Part shown: in pieces, positions 46,162 through 54,328 of the stretch
How the letters are laid out: each line of letters starts with the position of its first letter
Position numbering within the stretch: the first letter of the stretch is position 1
NCBI RefSeq assembly: GCF_014237835.1
Contig: NZ_JACJVI010000004.1
Span: 124,001-188,000, forward strand
Source: Rhizobium sp. AQ_MP
GTDB lineage: Bacteria > Pseudomonadota > Alphaproteobacteria > Rhizobiales > Rhizobiaceae
DNA: 64,000 bases
Direction of reading: 5' to 3'
Translations under genes and position numbers: made by a program
The notes under the pieces: generated by a model
Database searches by the model: none
What the model was told of the DNA's origin: nothing
Seen by the model: only the letters and a program-made list of their open reading frames with translations

Positions 46162-46932
46162 TCACGTCATTCTTTCTGTCATGATCGCATCCCCCTCCAG
46201 CCACAGCTGGACGGGATGCCCCTTCAATTCTGGATCCATGTCGTCGGTCATCGCGTAGACGCCGTCGATGGCAACCAGCTCGGATTCGAACTTACGACAG
46301 AAGATCCTTGCGTCGGCATTGCCAACGCATCCGGCGAGCGCTCTGCCGCGCAGCGCGCCGTAGATATGGACGGAGCCGCCGGCGATCACTTCGGCGCCCG
46401 ACTGGACCGAACCGATGACCGTCACATCACCCTGGGTGTAGATGACCGACTGGCCCGAGCGGACGGTTTCGCGCACGATCAGCGAGGGTGCGGCGACCGG
46501 GCTCTGCTGCACGACCACCTGCGGTGCCGCCTGTTCGGCAGGCTCAGCTTCGGCCTTTGCGCGGGGCTTTGACGCCGAGGCATCCGGCGCCTCTTCGCGG
46601 GGAACCTCGTAGTCGGCGGCCGGCTTGCCGCCCTTCAGCATCGGCGGCATGCCGGGCTCGACGAGGGAAGGACGACCACCCTCGATGCCCATGATCGACA
46701 CGTTGCGGGACGCCAGTTCGGCAATCAAAGCCTTGAGCTGCGGGCGATCGATCTCGATCTCGGAGACGTCGAGGACCACGGGGCGACCGAGGAAGAAACC
46801 GGCCGAACGGGCTGCGAGATCGTCAAGCCGGACGAGCCAGTCGTCGAACGGCGGATCCGGCGTCAGGACGACGGCCAGGAAGGATCTTCCCTTGATGCGG
46901 ATGGAGCGGGGTTCGGTTAGCACTTTGGTCAT
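46162..46932 (-). CDS. minC: Septum site-determining protein MinC
   Basis: A 256-residue FtsZ assembly inhibitor. The N-terminal domain (~1-105) is followed by a Glu/Ala/Pro-rich linker (~105-150) and the C-terminal beta-helix with the MinD-binding GSVHIYGALRGRALAG. It acts at the inner membrane with MinD. It is the first gene of minCDE, and a CtrA box lies 44 bases upstream of its start. Confidence 0.95.
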   Translation of the reverse strand: MTKVLTEPRSIRIKGRSFLAVVLTPDPPFDDWLVRLDDLAARSAGFFLGRPVVLDVSEIEIDRPQLKALIAELASRNVSIMGIEGGRPSLVEPGMPPMLKGGKPAADYEVPREEAPDASASKPRAKAEAEPAEQAAPQVVVQQSPVAAPSLIVRETVRSGQSVIYTQGDVTVIGSVQSGAEVIAGGSVHIYGALRGRALAGCVGNADARIFCRKFESELVAIDGVYAMTDDMDPELKGHPVQLWLEGDAIMTERMT

Positions 46933-46975
46933 CTACGTAAACAAATCGTTGATGAGAGAAGTACCGCCGATTTGG

Positions 46976-46991
46976 TTAACAAATGGTTAAC
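46976..46991. promoter_or_regulatory. CtrA binding site upstream of minCDE
   Basis: Two TTAAC elements (46976-46980, 46987-46991) give a perfect TTAA-N7-TTAAC on the plus strand, and the minus strand also matches TTAA-N7-TTAAC. CtrA is the cell-cycle master regulator of Alphaproteobacteria. Confidence 0.75.
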
Positions 46992-47036
46992 GCGGGGGAT
47001 TTGCCGTTAGGAAACAGGCGGATCGCGACCATGAAA

Positions 47037-47068
47037 AAGCCGCCCGCGGCGGGGAACCGGGGCGGCTT
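47037..47068 (-). terminator. Terminator of the BA14K gene
   Basis: A 9-bp stem (AAGCCGCCC and GGGCGGCTT) is followed on the minus strand by TTTTTC, 56 bases past the stop of the first BA14K gene. Confidence 0.8.
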
Positions 47069-47123
47069 GATGTTAACCCTTTTCGGCTCCACGCGGAAGC
47101 CGGATCACAGGGTGCGCTGCCGA

Positions 47124-47624
47124 TCAATAATACGGCGACAGGCACTGTTGGCGGGGGCCGTTATACGGTTGGAAGGTGTTGGAGTACCTGTCATAGGACC
47201 GGTAGCGCGCGTGGCACCAGTCATAGTGGCGCGGGTTGAGGCCGGCTGCACGCGGCACCACCGGGGCCGGACGCGGCTGGGCAATCGCACCGCCGATGAT
47301 AGCGCCTGCCGCAAAGGCTGCGAGCGGATACCAGTAACCATCGTGGTAACGATAGCCTGCGCGACGTTCGCGATAGCCACGATGACCGTTCCAGTAACGG
47401 GCGCGTTCATACCGGTCGTAGCGATCATAGCGATCGTAACGGTCGTAGCGACGCTCACGATAGATGCGGATCTGCCCGTCGACATACTGAACCTTGGTGG
47501 CATCGGTCGTGGTGGTGGCGGGCGCGACCGGGCGGATGACCTGTGCCTGGGCGGGGACCATGCCGGTGACCGCGAGGATCGATGCGAGAGCGGCGACAGC
47601 GGCGGTCTTCAATGCACTCTTCAT
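47124..47624 (-). CDS. BA14K family secreted protein with Arg-Tyr-Asp repeats
   Basis: A 166-residue exported protein. The signal peptide ends VPAQAQ near residue 28. The middle has YDR repeats ([20 protein letters not shown]) and an [14 protein letters not shown] segment, a hydrophobic glycine-rich stretch ([13 protein letters not shown]), and the BA14K C-terminus [16 protein letters not shown]...[11 protein letters not shown] with two cysteines. The founding BA14K protein of Brucella is an immunoreactive, lectin-like envelope protein. The ATG at 47624 is chosen for the signal peptide. Confidence 0.85.
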   Translation of the reverse strand: MKSALKTAAVAALASILAVTGMVPAQAQVIRPVAPATTTTDATKVQYVDGQIRIYRERRYDRYDRYDRYDRYERARYWNGHRGYRERRAGYRYHDGYWYPLAAFAAGAIIGGAIAQPRPAPVVPRAAGLNPRHYDWCHARYRSYDRYSNTFQPYNGPRQQCLSPYY

Positions 47625-47796
47625 GATGTTTCTCCCTGCATGTTTCTTTAGGTCATCAGGAGCGGGTGATTGCCCGGTCCTCGACCTTGCAAGAAAGGTT
47701 AACGGGGCCAGCCTGAACTCAAAATTAACGTCACGTTCATGGCTCGCGCTCCGCGCGTAACGGTTCCGTGACCGCTCCGGCGCGCAAGTGTCCGTC

Positions 47797-47821
47797 AACG
47801 CGGAAACACCGATCTTGTTCC
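47797..47821 (-). promoter_or_regulatory. Possible EcfG-type promoter before the first BA14K gene
   Basis: GGAAC (47821-47817) and CGTT (47800-47797) on the minus strand are 16 bases apart. The site lies about 175 bases before the ATG, so the leader would be long. Confidence 0.4.
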
Positions 47822-47831
47822 GGAACCCGCC

Positions 47832-48251
47832 TCAGTAGTAAGGCGAATAGCACTGCTGACGCGGCCCGTGATAAGGCTGAAATGTATTGCTGCGCCAGTG
47901 GTAGGAGCGGTAGCGTTCTGCACACCAACTGTAGTGTCTCGGATGAATGCCGCCTACGTCATGCACGACATGTCGACGCGGGATAGGGCGGTCGACGATC
48001 ACGCCGGCCCGCATCGAGCGTGGCGAGAACCAAAGACCATTGTGATACACGTAACCGGGACGATGCAGACGATAGCCGTGAGCCCGATGGCCATGATGGC
48101 GTGAATACACGGTCACTCGTTCGTAGTGCCTGTAGCTGGTGTGGCGTTCATAGATGCGGACTTCGATGCTGCCGGCATTCGCCGTGGTTCCGGTCATCAT
48201 GATACCGGATATGGCAAGGCATGCAGCGGCGAGAGCAGAAACAAGCTTCAT
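47832..48251 (-). CDS. BA14K family secreted protein, second copy
   Basis: A 139-residue paralogue of the following gene. The signal peptide ends near residue 26 (TGTTANA). Histidine- and tyrosine-rich stretches (YERHTSYRHYERVTVYSRHHGHRAHGYRLHRPGYVYHNGLW) replace the Asp-rich repeats of its neighbour, but the C-terminus HPRHYSWCAERYRSY...GPRQQCYSPYY is nearly the same, with both cysteines. Tandem arrangement suggests local duplication and divergence. The start at 48251 is preferred because the longer frame adds an unlike N-terminus. Confidence 0.83.
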   Translation of the reverse strand: MKLVSALAAACLAISGIMMTGTTANAGSIEVRIYERHTSYRHYERVTVYSRHHGHRAHGYRLHRPGYVYHNGLWFSPRSMRAGVIVDRPIPRRHVVHDVGGIHPRHYSWCAERYRSYHWRSNTFQPYHGPRQQCYSPYY

Positions 48252-48415
48252 GCGTGATCCCCCTTCGGCAGAGCCAACCCTCGGCCGCACAGCCCTCATG
48301 GCTGATGCTCTGGCCTTGCCGCAGTACGGCCGGATAGCTCCATTCGGGGATGCTAATCGGGCCTGCATGCGCCGACAAGTGGCATGGATATCTCGGGAGG
48401 TGCGGCAAACGAAAC

Positions 48416-48444
48416 GAGGGCGATTCCGACGCGGGATCGCCCTC
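48416..48444 (-). terminator. Terminator of gbcAB
   Basis: A 9-bp stem (GAGGGCGAT and ATCGCCCTC) with an 11-base loop lies 32 bases after the gbcB stop, followed by GTTTCGTTTG on the minus strand. Confidence 0.75.
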
Positions 48445-48476
48445 TCTTCACGTGTAATTGATGGCCTTGCCGCGAC

Positions 48477-49562
48477 TTATGCCTCGATTTCGATGTCGCC
48501 CTTCGGACGCGAACAGCAGGCGAGGATGTAGCCCTCCTCGATCTCGTCCTCGAGAATGCCGCCATTGTGGTCCATCTCGACGTCGCCGGAGAGCTTCATG
48601 ACCTTGCAGGTGCCGCAGAGGCCGGACTCGCAGGCAGCGCCGATGCGCACACCGGCTGCACGGGCCGCCTGAAGAACCGTGTGACCCGGGGCGCAGAGAC
48701 CGTCCTTGCCGGACATCGCGAAGGTGACCTTGGTCGCCTGCTCGCCATCGGCGTGATCGGCGACCACGACGAGCGGCTCGGGCTTGACCGGCTGGAAGGC
48801 TTCCTCGTGATACTGCTTCATGTCGAAGCCAGCACCTTCGAGCGCTTCGCGCACGGTCGCCATGAACGGCGCCGGGCCGCAGCAGAAGACGGTGCGCTCG
48901 AGGAAGTCGGGAGCCAGAAGCGCGATCTTTGCCTTGTCGATGCGCCCCTTCAGGCCCGACCAGAGCTGACCGCGCGAGACCTGCTCGACGATGAAGCCGA
49001 GTGTCAGATGCGGCATCTCGCGGGCCTTGGCCTCAAGTTCCCAGCGGAAGATGATGTCGTCGGGCGAGCGCGCGCAGTTCAGGAAGGTGATGTCGCTGTC
49101 TGGGGCCCGGTCGCTCATGTCGCGGGTCATCGACATCATCGGCGTGATGCCTGAGCCGGCGGAAATGAAGAGGTACTTCTTGCCCGGATACTTGGCATAG
49201 GAGAAATCGCCGAGCGGGCCAAAAGCCTTCAGCGCCATGCCAGGCTTCAGGTTGTCGAACATCCAGCGGGTGCCGATACTGTCCTTCTGCGCCTTGACCG
49301 TCACGGCGACCGTGTAGGGCCGCGAGGGGCTCGATGAGAGCGTATAGGTGCGCATGACCGGCTCAGGCCCGACGGGGATCTCGAGCGTGACGAACTGCCC
49401 GGGCATGTAGCGGAACCACAGGTTCGGCTTGTTGGGCCTGAAGGTGAAGGTCATCACGTCGGCGGCTTCCGGCGTGACGGCGACGCATTCCAAGAGATGC
49501 TCCCGGTCGGACCAGGGGCGCATCTCGTCGACATGGCGATACTGGGTGACAGCAATATTCAT
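48477..49562 (-). CDS. gbcB: Ferredoxin-NAD(P)H oxidoreductase component of glycine betaine demethylase (GbcB-like)
   Basis: A 361-residue electron-transfer protein. The FAD-binding domain has RTYTLSSSPS, the NAD(P)H-binding domain FISAGSGITPMMSM and VFCCGPAPFM, and the C-terminal plant-type [2Fe-2S] ferredoxin CESGLCGTCKV plus the fourth cysteine in ILACCSRP. It feeds electrons from NAD(P)H to the Rieske oxygenase encoded just upstream (2 bases between genes). It is the second gene of the B12-riboswitch-controlled operon. Confidence 0.9.
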   Translation of the reverse strand: MNIAVTQYRHVDEMRPWSDREHLLECVAVTPEAADVMTFTFRPNKPNLWFRYMPGQFVTLEIPVGPEPVMRTYTLSSSPSRPYTVAVTVKAQKDSIGTRWMFDNLKPGMALKAFGPLGDFSYAKYPGKKYLFISAGSGITPMMSMTRDMSDRAPDSDITFLNCARSPDDIIFRWELEAKAREMPHLTLGFIVEQVSRGQLWSGLKGRIDKAKIALLAPDFLERTVFCCGPAPFMATVREALEGAGFDMKQYHEEAFQPVKPEPLVVVADHADGEQATKVTFAMSGKDGLCAPGHTVLQAARAAGVRIGAACESGLCGTCKVMKLSGDVEMDHNGGILEDEIEEGYILACCSRPKGDIEIEA

Positions 49563-49564
49563 GA

Positions 49565-50809
49565 TCAAGCCACCGCAGACAGGCGAGCCTTGTCGCCCTG
49601 CAGGCGGCTCACCATGAAGTTGGAATACCATTCGACGAACTGCATGACGCCACCTTCGTGATCGACGGAATAGGGACCGGGCTCATAGGCCGGCGAGCGG
49701 ATGCCGAAGGCGTTTTCCTCGACGATTGAGCGGTCCTGATCGTTGGTCATGTTCCAGACATGGGTCAACTCTTCGAGGTCGTAGTCGACGCCCTCAACGG
49801 CATCCTTGTTGACCAACCAGGTGGTGGTGACTGCGGTCTCTTCGGCGGAAAGCGGCAGGACGCGGAAGGAGATCGCGTGGTCGCCGAGGATGTGGTTCCA
49901 GGTCGTCGGGTAGTGGAAGAGCAGCATGGTGCCGATATGGCTGATCGGAACGTCGGCGGAGAGCGGCTTCCTGACGGCGCGCTTGCCGGACATGGTGTAG
50001 CTCTCGGCATCCTGGATCAGCGGCATGCGGGCGGTGCGGAACTGGCCGGACGGGTCCATCTTGAACTCGGACGGCAGGCCGGCGGCTTCACAGCGGGCCC
50101 AATGCTCCGCAATGAACGGGTCATCCTTGGCGCCCTGGACGCCGGTTGCCGTCGGGGCTTCCGGATAGGTGCGGCAAAGCTCCGGATGGTTGCCGGCGCA
50201 GTGGTAGCATTCGCGGTTGTTTTCCCAGACGAGCTTCCAGTTGCCCTTCTCGATGATCGTGTTCTTGTGGGCGACCTTGGCTTCCCACAGGCGATGCGGC
50301 GCAAGGTAGGGCTCGATCGAAGCGCGCATCGGGGCAAAGTCGGGCGCTTCGTTGGCGAGGCAGACGAAGATATAGCCGCCAACGCTCTCGCAATGCACGG
50401 TCTTCAGGCCGAACTCGGCCCTGTCGAAATTCTCGCCCATCTGGCGGGCGAAGACCAGCGAGCCGTCGAGATCGTAGGTCCACTGGTGATAAGGGCAGAC
50501 GAGCTTGGCGGAGGCACCCTTGTCCTGGGTGCAGACACGGTGGCCGCGATGGCGACAGGTGTTGTGGAAGGCACGGATCACCTGATCCTTGCCGCGCACG
50601 ATGACGACCGGATAGTCGCCGATCTGGGCGGTGAAATAGTTGCCGGCGCGCGGGATCTCGCAGTCATGGCCGATGAACAGCCAGTCGCGATACCAGATCT
50701 GCTCCATGTCGAGCTTGAAGTAGTCCTGGTCGATATAGAAGGGCTGCTCCAGGGAGAAACCTTCGCGGCGGTTCTTCAGCTGCCGCAAGACCGTATTGTG
50801 CAAGTCCAT
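49565..50809 (-). CDS. gbcA: Rieske oxygenase, glycine betaine demethylase type (GbcA-like)
   Basis: A 414-residue ring-hydroxylating-type oxygenase alpha subunit. The Rieske cluster motif is CRHRGH...CPYHQWTYD (residues ~84-108), and the mononuclear iron motif is NNRECYHCAGNHPEL near residue 215. GbcA of Pseudomonas oxidatively removes one methyl from glycine betaine to give dimethylglycine and formaldehyde; related enzymes act on stachydrine or carnitine, so the exact substrate is inferred. The ATG at 50809 opens the conserved MDLHNTVLRQLKNRREG. A cobalamin riboswitch precedes it by about 110 bases. Confidence 0.88.
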   Translation of the reverse strand: MDLHNTVLRQLKNRREGFSLEQPFYIDQDYFKLDMEQIWYRDWLFIGHDCEIPRAGNYFTAQIGDYPVVIVRGKDQVIRAFHNTCRHRGHRVCTQDKGASAKLVCPYHQWTYDLDGSLVFARQMGENFDRAEFGLKTVHCESVGGYIFVCLANEAPDFAPMRASIEPYLAPHRLWEAKVAHKNTIIEKGNWKLVWENNRECYHCAGNHPELCRTYPEAPTATGVQGAKDDPFIAEHWARCEAAGLPSEFKMDPSGQFRTARMPLIQDAESYTMSGKRAVRKPLSADVPISHIGTMLLFHYPTTWNHILGDHAISFRVLPLSAEETAVTTTWLVNKDAVEGVDYDLEELTHVWNMTNDQDRSIVEENAFGIRSPAYEPGPYSVDHEGGVMQFVEWYSNFMVSRLQGDKARLSAVA

Positions 50810-50917
50810 CTCGTCCTCGTTCTTCCAAATCCAGGCGAGAGAAGAGCGCAGCCGAAGGACACCCCGGGAGCGGGTGCACATGGCTTTGTCCGGTCGCCCG
50901 CCGCAACCTCAAATGTC

Positions 50918-51098
50918 CGTATGCCAAGGCTGGTTTCCGGGCTCAGGAGTGGTCCATTCGCGGACCGCGCCGGCGCCTTCCCAGGGTCGCCCCCAGTGGC
51001 TTTTTGCCGAAACGCATTCTCCACCACCGTTGCGGGGGCAGCGCCGGATTTTGACCGGCTTCCCGATTTCCCGCCCTCCCTAGAGGAGCGGCACCTCG
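50918..51098 (-). promoter_or_regulatory. Cobalamin (vitamin B12) riboswitch upstream of gbcAB
   Basis: Read on the minus strand, the conserved parts occur in order: GGTGCC at the 5' end, GGGAAGCCGGT with AAATCCGGCGCTG, CCCCCGCAAC, AAGCCACTGGGGG, GGGAAGGCGCCGG, and a B12-box-like TGAGCCCGGAAACCAGCC followed by GGCAT, which can pair with GTGCC of the 5' end to close the outer stem. About 110 bases then separate it from the gbcA ATG and form the expression platform. Confidence 0.88.
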
Positions 51099-51417
51099 AG
51101 CTTGGGTTTCATCTAATCACAGGGCGGCGTTTGGCGCTGCACTGCGGAACGACACGGGCGAAATCGTTTGCGACATCGCACAAGCGACACCTTGAAACGA
51201 GCCATTTACGAATTTCCCATTGTTTTCCGATGGCTGCGGCAAAGCTCAAGATGTCGCACGCAAAAACATGGCGCAAACGAGCGACCGAAATCAATTGTCT
51301 GGATTTGCGCCGCCGCAAGCCTCGCGAAATGTCACGGGTGCAGAATATCATCAAATCATGATTAACCATGCTGCGCTAAGCTCAAGCAATCAGTCCGGGT
51401 ACCGTCAGAGCGTCAAG
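51099..51417. other. 319-base region between the riboswitch and the hypothetical gene
   Basis: It should hold the leftward promoter of the riboswitch-gbcAB transcript and the rightward promoter of the hypothetical gene. A single TTAACCAT element is at 51362-51369, without a partner at CtrA spacing. No gene or RNA was recognised. Confidence 0.45.
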
Positions 51418-52023
51418 ATGCAGAAACTGAGATACTACGCGGCTCCCAAAGCGGAAGCGAAGGCGCCGCCCCCATCAAAGGCCGCCCATTCCGAGTTCCT
51501 CAGAACCGGTCGGATCTCGCGCAACCGCGAGGACTGGCTGCCCGATGAGCGGCGTTATCTCACTTATGAGGAAGTGGCTGCCCGCACGGGTCGCAGGCTC
51601 GAAAGGGCCGCGGAGACCACGCATGAGCGGATCAACGGGTTTCATCAGTCGATCAGGTTTCCAAAGCTGATCTTTCACCGCACTCTGAACAACAGCCCGC
51701 ATCTCGGCTATTGCCACGTCACGGCGGCGCGGACCAATTTCGCGCAATATGCCGATGTGAAATGGGCCTTCTACATCGCCAACTTCTTTGCCGAGTTGGG
51801 TGGAGAACAAGTGTTCTTCGAGCAGATCAAGCAGAACTACGGTCGGATGTATTTTGCCGTGGCGATCAAGCCGGAGGCTGAGGCAAAATCGATGACCATC
51901 GACCGGTCGATCCGCGACAATGGCCTGCTGTTCAGGACCGTCGATCCGAAGGAGGCGCTGCGCAACGTGCTGATGCTCGGCGCACGGGACGCCGAGCTTC
52001 GCAAGATCATCGCCAAGCTTTGA
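51418..52023 (+). CDS. Hypothetical protein (possibly DUF6656)
   Basis: A 201-residue soluble protein without signal peptide or membrane span. A short disordered Lys/Ala/Pro-rich N-terminus leads to SEFLRTGRISRNREDWLPDERRYLTYEEVAARTGR and then to a compact alpha/beta domain (RFPKLIFHRTLNNSPHLGYCHVTAARTNF, KWAFYIANFFAELGG, GRMYFAVAIKPE). It resembles a rhizobial family of unknown function. The ATG at 51418 is preferred; one at 51358 is in frame. It converges on the GGDEF-like gene with 13 bases between. Confidence 0.6.
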   Translation: MQKLRYYAAPKAEAKAPPPSKAAHSEFLRTGRISRNREDWLPDERRYLTYEEVAARTGRRLERAAETTHERINGFHQSIRFPKLIFHRTLNNSPHLGYCHVTAARTNFAQYADVKWAFYIANFFAELGGEQVFFEQIKQNYGRMYFAVAIKPEAEAKSMTIDRSIRDNGLLFRTVDPKEALRNVLMLGARDAELRKIIAKL

Positions 52024-52036
52024 GAGGACGCGGCGC

Positions 52037-53116
52037 TCAGGCGCCGAAGCCACCGACCGGCTTCTTCTTGTAGAGGAGCCAATCCTTCGAGACGTAATCG
52101 TTGGCGCCATAGATCGTGACGGTGTCGCCACCGGCTGCCTTCGAGGTGGCGAGCGCCTTCTCGGCGAAATTGGTGAAGTCGAAGGCGTTCGGGGCCTGCT
52201 CGGAGAAGCAGATGCCGAAGGACATCCCCAACTGCCCAACCCGTGCGCCAGTCGAAGAACCGACGAAATTGGTGGCCTTGAGCTTTGCGCGAACGAGTTC
52301 GACCACGCGGCTCACCTCTTCCTGGTCGGAGGTGTAGAGAAGCAGGCCGAAGCGACCGGCATCGAAGCGGCAGGCGAGATCGCCGCCACCCGAGACGGCC
52401 TCGAGCACCTTGGCGACCTGCATCAGGAAACGCTCGGCAACCGCCGGGCCCATCTGTTCCTGGATGCGGGCGTAGTCGTCAATCTCGCCGATCGCGACAC
52501 CGCAAAGCACCGGCATTTCCGGGTTGGCATAGATCTTGGCCACGGCCTTGTTGAAGGCACGGCGGGATGCAAGGCGGGTGACCGGGTCGACGAATTTCGC
52601 AGCTTCGGCTTCCTCGGCCTCCCGCTGGAGATCGGCCAGGGCTGCGGTCTTGTCGACAACCGCGCGCACGACATTGCTGTTCTGGTGAGCGCGCTTCTCA
52701 GTCGCTGCCTTCAGCATCTTGATCGACTGACCGAGCGGTGTGCCCTCAAGATCGGCTTCCGTCAGGATTGTCTTGGAGGCATGGCCAATGACGCGGCCGT
52801 AATCGGTGAGGGAAATCTTCTCCTCGTTGAGGAGCGAGATGAAGTTGCTCATCTCGGCACGGACCTGTCCGTTCTGGCGGCTCAGCAGACCGTCTTCGTG
52901 GTGATGGGGCAGATATTTGCGGCCAAGTTCGTCGAGCGCTTCCTGGGTCTTTGCCTTGCCAAGTGCAATGAATTCCCGCACCAGTTCGGGATTGCTGCCG
53001 GAATAGGCCTCGTAGACCAGCTCGTAATTGCGCGGCAGGCCGTCAATGCCCATCTGATGCATGGCGGTCGCGACGCGAAGCGCAATGCTGGCGGCCGGAT
53101 TCTTCACTTGCTGCAT
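52037..53116 (-). CDS. GGDEF-fold protein with degenerate active site
   Basis: A 359-residue cytoplasmic protein. The N-terminal ~160 residues are helical (NPAASIALRVATAMHQMGIDGLPRNYELVYEAYSG). From about residue 175 it follows the diguanylate cyclase fold (DPVTRLASRRAFNKAVAKI), but the catalytic GGDEF is replaced by DAGRF in RFDAGRFGLLLYT. It therefore should not make c-di-GMP. Such proteins may bind nucleotide or act through protein contacts. It has no membrane span and no EAL partner domain. Confidence 0.82.
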   Translation of the reverse strand: MQQVKNPAASIALRVATAMHQMGIDGLPRNYELVYEAYSGSNPELVREFIALGKAKTQEALDELGRKYLPHHHEDGLLSRQNGQVRAEMSNFISLLNEEKISLTDYGRVIGHASKTILTEADLEGTPLGQSIKMLKAATEKRAHQNSNVVRAVVDKTAALADLQREAEEAEAAKFVDPVTRLASRRAFNKAVAKIYANPEMPVLCGVAIGEIDDYARIQEQMGPAVAERFLMQVAKVLEAVSGGGDLACRFDAGRFGLLLYTSDQEEVSRVVELVRAKLKATNFVGSSTGARVGQLGMSFGICFSEQAPNAFDFTNFAEKALATSKAAGGDTVTIYGANDYVSKDWLLYKKKPVGGFGA

Positions 53117-53335
53117 CTGTCCATTTCCCCGAATGAGGCTTTCCGTCTCTTGTTCCCGACGATAGCCGAACAGTTCTTTCTTTCAGTTACGTCGGTAGAT
53201 AAAATTCGAACGATTTCGCCTCCCCCTGTAAAAATTAGGGTGGAAACTGCCCCTGGCTGCGCTGAAAAAAGAGGTTTGCCGCCTTCCTCCGCACGCGATA
53301 AGGACGATCGACGGCAGACTGGAAGGCTCTCGAAA

Positions 53336-54328
53336 ATGGCGCGGATCATCCCGATCGCTCACGACACGGACAAAACGGAGGCCATTGCGGCGGCAACCGA
53401 GGTGCTGCTGCGCCACCTTCCGGTGGCGATCCCGACCGAGACCGTCTACGGGCTCGCAGCCGACGCGACCCATCCGGCTGCTATTACCTCGATTTACGAG
53501 ACCAAGGGCCGTCCGCGTTTCAACCCGCTGATCTGCCATATGGCGGATCTCGCCATGGCCGAAGGCTATGCCGTGTTCGACCCGATCTCACGGCAACTGG
53601 CCGAGGCCTTCTGGCCGGGGCCTCTCACTCTCGTTCTGCCGCTCAAGGAAAATTCCGGCATTCATCCGCTTGCGACCGCGGGACTTGATACCGTCGGAAT
53701 ACGCGTTCCCGTCGGCTTCACAGCGGAGCTTATCCGCAGTCTCGGCAGACCGCTTGCGGCTCCAAGCGCCAATTCCTCAGGGCGGATCAGCCCGACGACG
53801 GCAGAGCATGTGGAGGCCGATCTCGGCCAGAGGATCGAGGTGATCGTCGATGGCGGCCCCTGCCCTGTCGGCGTGGAATCGACGATCGTGAAGGTGGAAG
53901 ACGGCGAGATCCGGTTGTTGCGACCCGGCGGCGTCGCCGTCGAGGCGATCGAATCCGTCACTGGCAAGCCGGTCATTCGTCCCAAGGTGTCGGGTACAGC
54001 AGCGATCGAAGCGCCGGGCATGCTCGCTTCGCATTATGCGCCGAATGCTGCCGTGCGGCTGAATGCGACAGAGGTGTCCACTCGGGAAGCCTTGATCGCC
54101 TTTGGTCCCGACGACATATCGGGCGCGGCGGCCGCGCATGCCGTTTTCAATCTGAGCCCCAAGTCGGACCTCACTGAAGCGGCCAGCAATCTGTTCGACT
54201 ACCTGAAGCGCGCGGATGCAAGCGGGGCTGCGGGCATTGCCGTGGCGCGGATCCCGGACGAGGGCCTGGGTGAGGCGATCAATGACCGGCTGATGCGGGC
54301 AGCAGCACCCCGTGGCACGAAGGAATGA
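53336..54328 (+). CDS. L-threonylcarbamoyladenylate synthase (Sua5/TsaC type)
   Basis: A 330-residue protein that makes threonylcarbamoyl-AMP, the first step of the essential t6A37 modification of ANN-decoding tRNAs. The YrdC domain has VAIPTETVYGLAADATHP, ETKGRPRFNPLICH and AAPSANSSGRISPTTAEHV; the extra C-terminal Sua5 domain (LASHYAPNAAVRL) makes it the long form. The ATG at 53336 follows GGAAGG; the frame extends far upstream without conservation. It overlaps the next gene by 4 bases. Confidence 0.93.
   Translation: MARIIPIAHDTDKTEAIAAATEVLLRHLPVAIPTETVYGLAADATHPAAITSIYETKGRPRFNPLICHMADLAMAEGYAVFDPISRQLAEAFWPGPLTLVLPLKENSGIHPLATAGLDTVGIRVPVGFTAELIRSLGRPLAAPSANSSGRISPTTAEHVEADLGQRIEVIVDGGPCPVGVESTIVKVEDGEIRLLRPGGVAVEAIESVTGKPVIRPKVSGTAAIEAPGMLASHYAPNAAVRLNATEVSTREALIAFGPDDISGAAAAHAVFNLSPKSDLTEAASNLFDYLKRADASGAAGIAVARIPDEGLGEAINDRLMRAAAPRGTKE

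Noticed and set aside
51146..51170. EcfG-like GGAAC ... CGTTT before the hypothetical gene
   Set aside because: The spacing is 14 bases instead of 16-17.
51362..51369. Single TTAACCAT as a CtrA site
   Set aside because: No second element at 7-base spacing.
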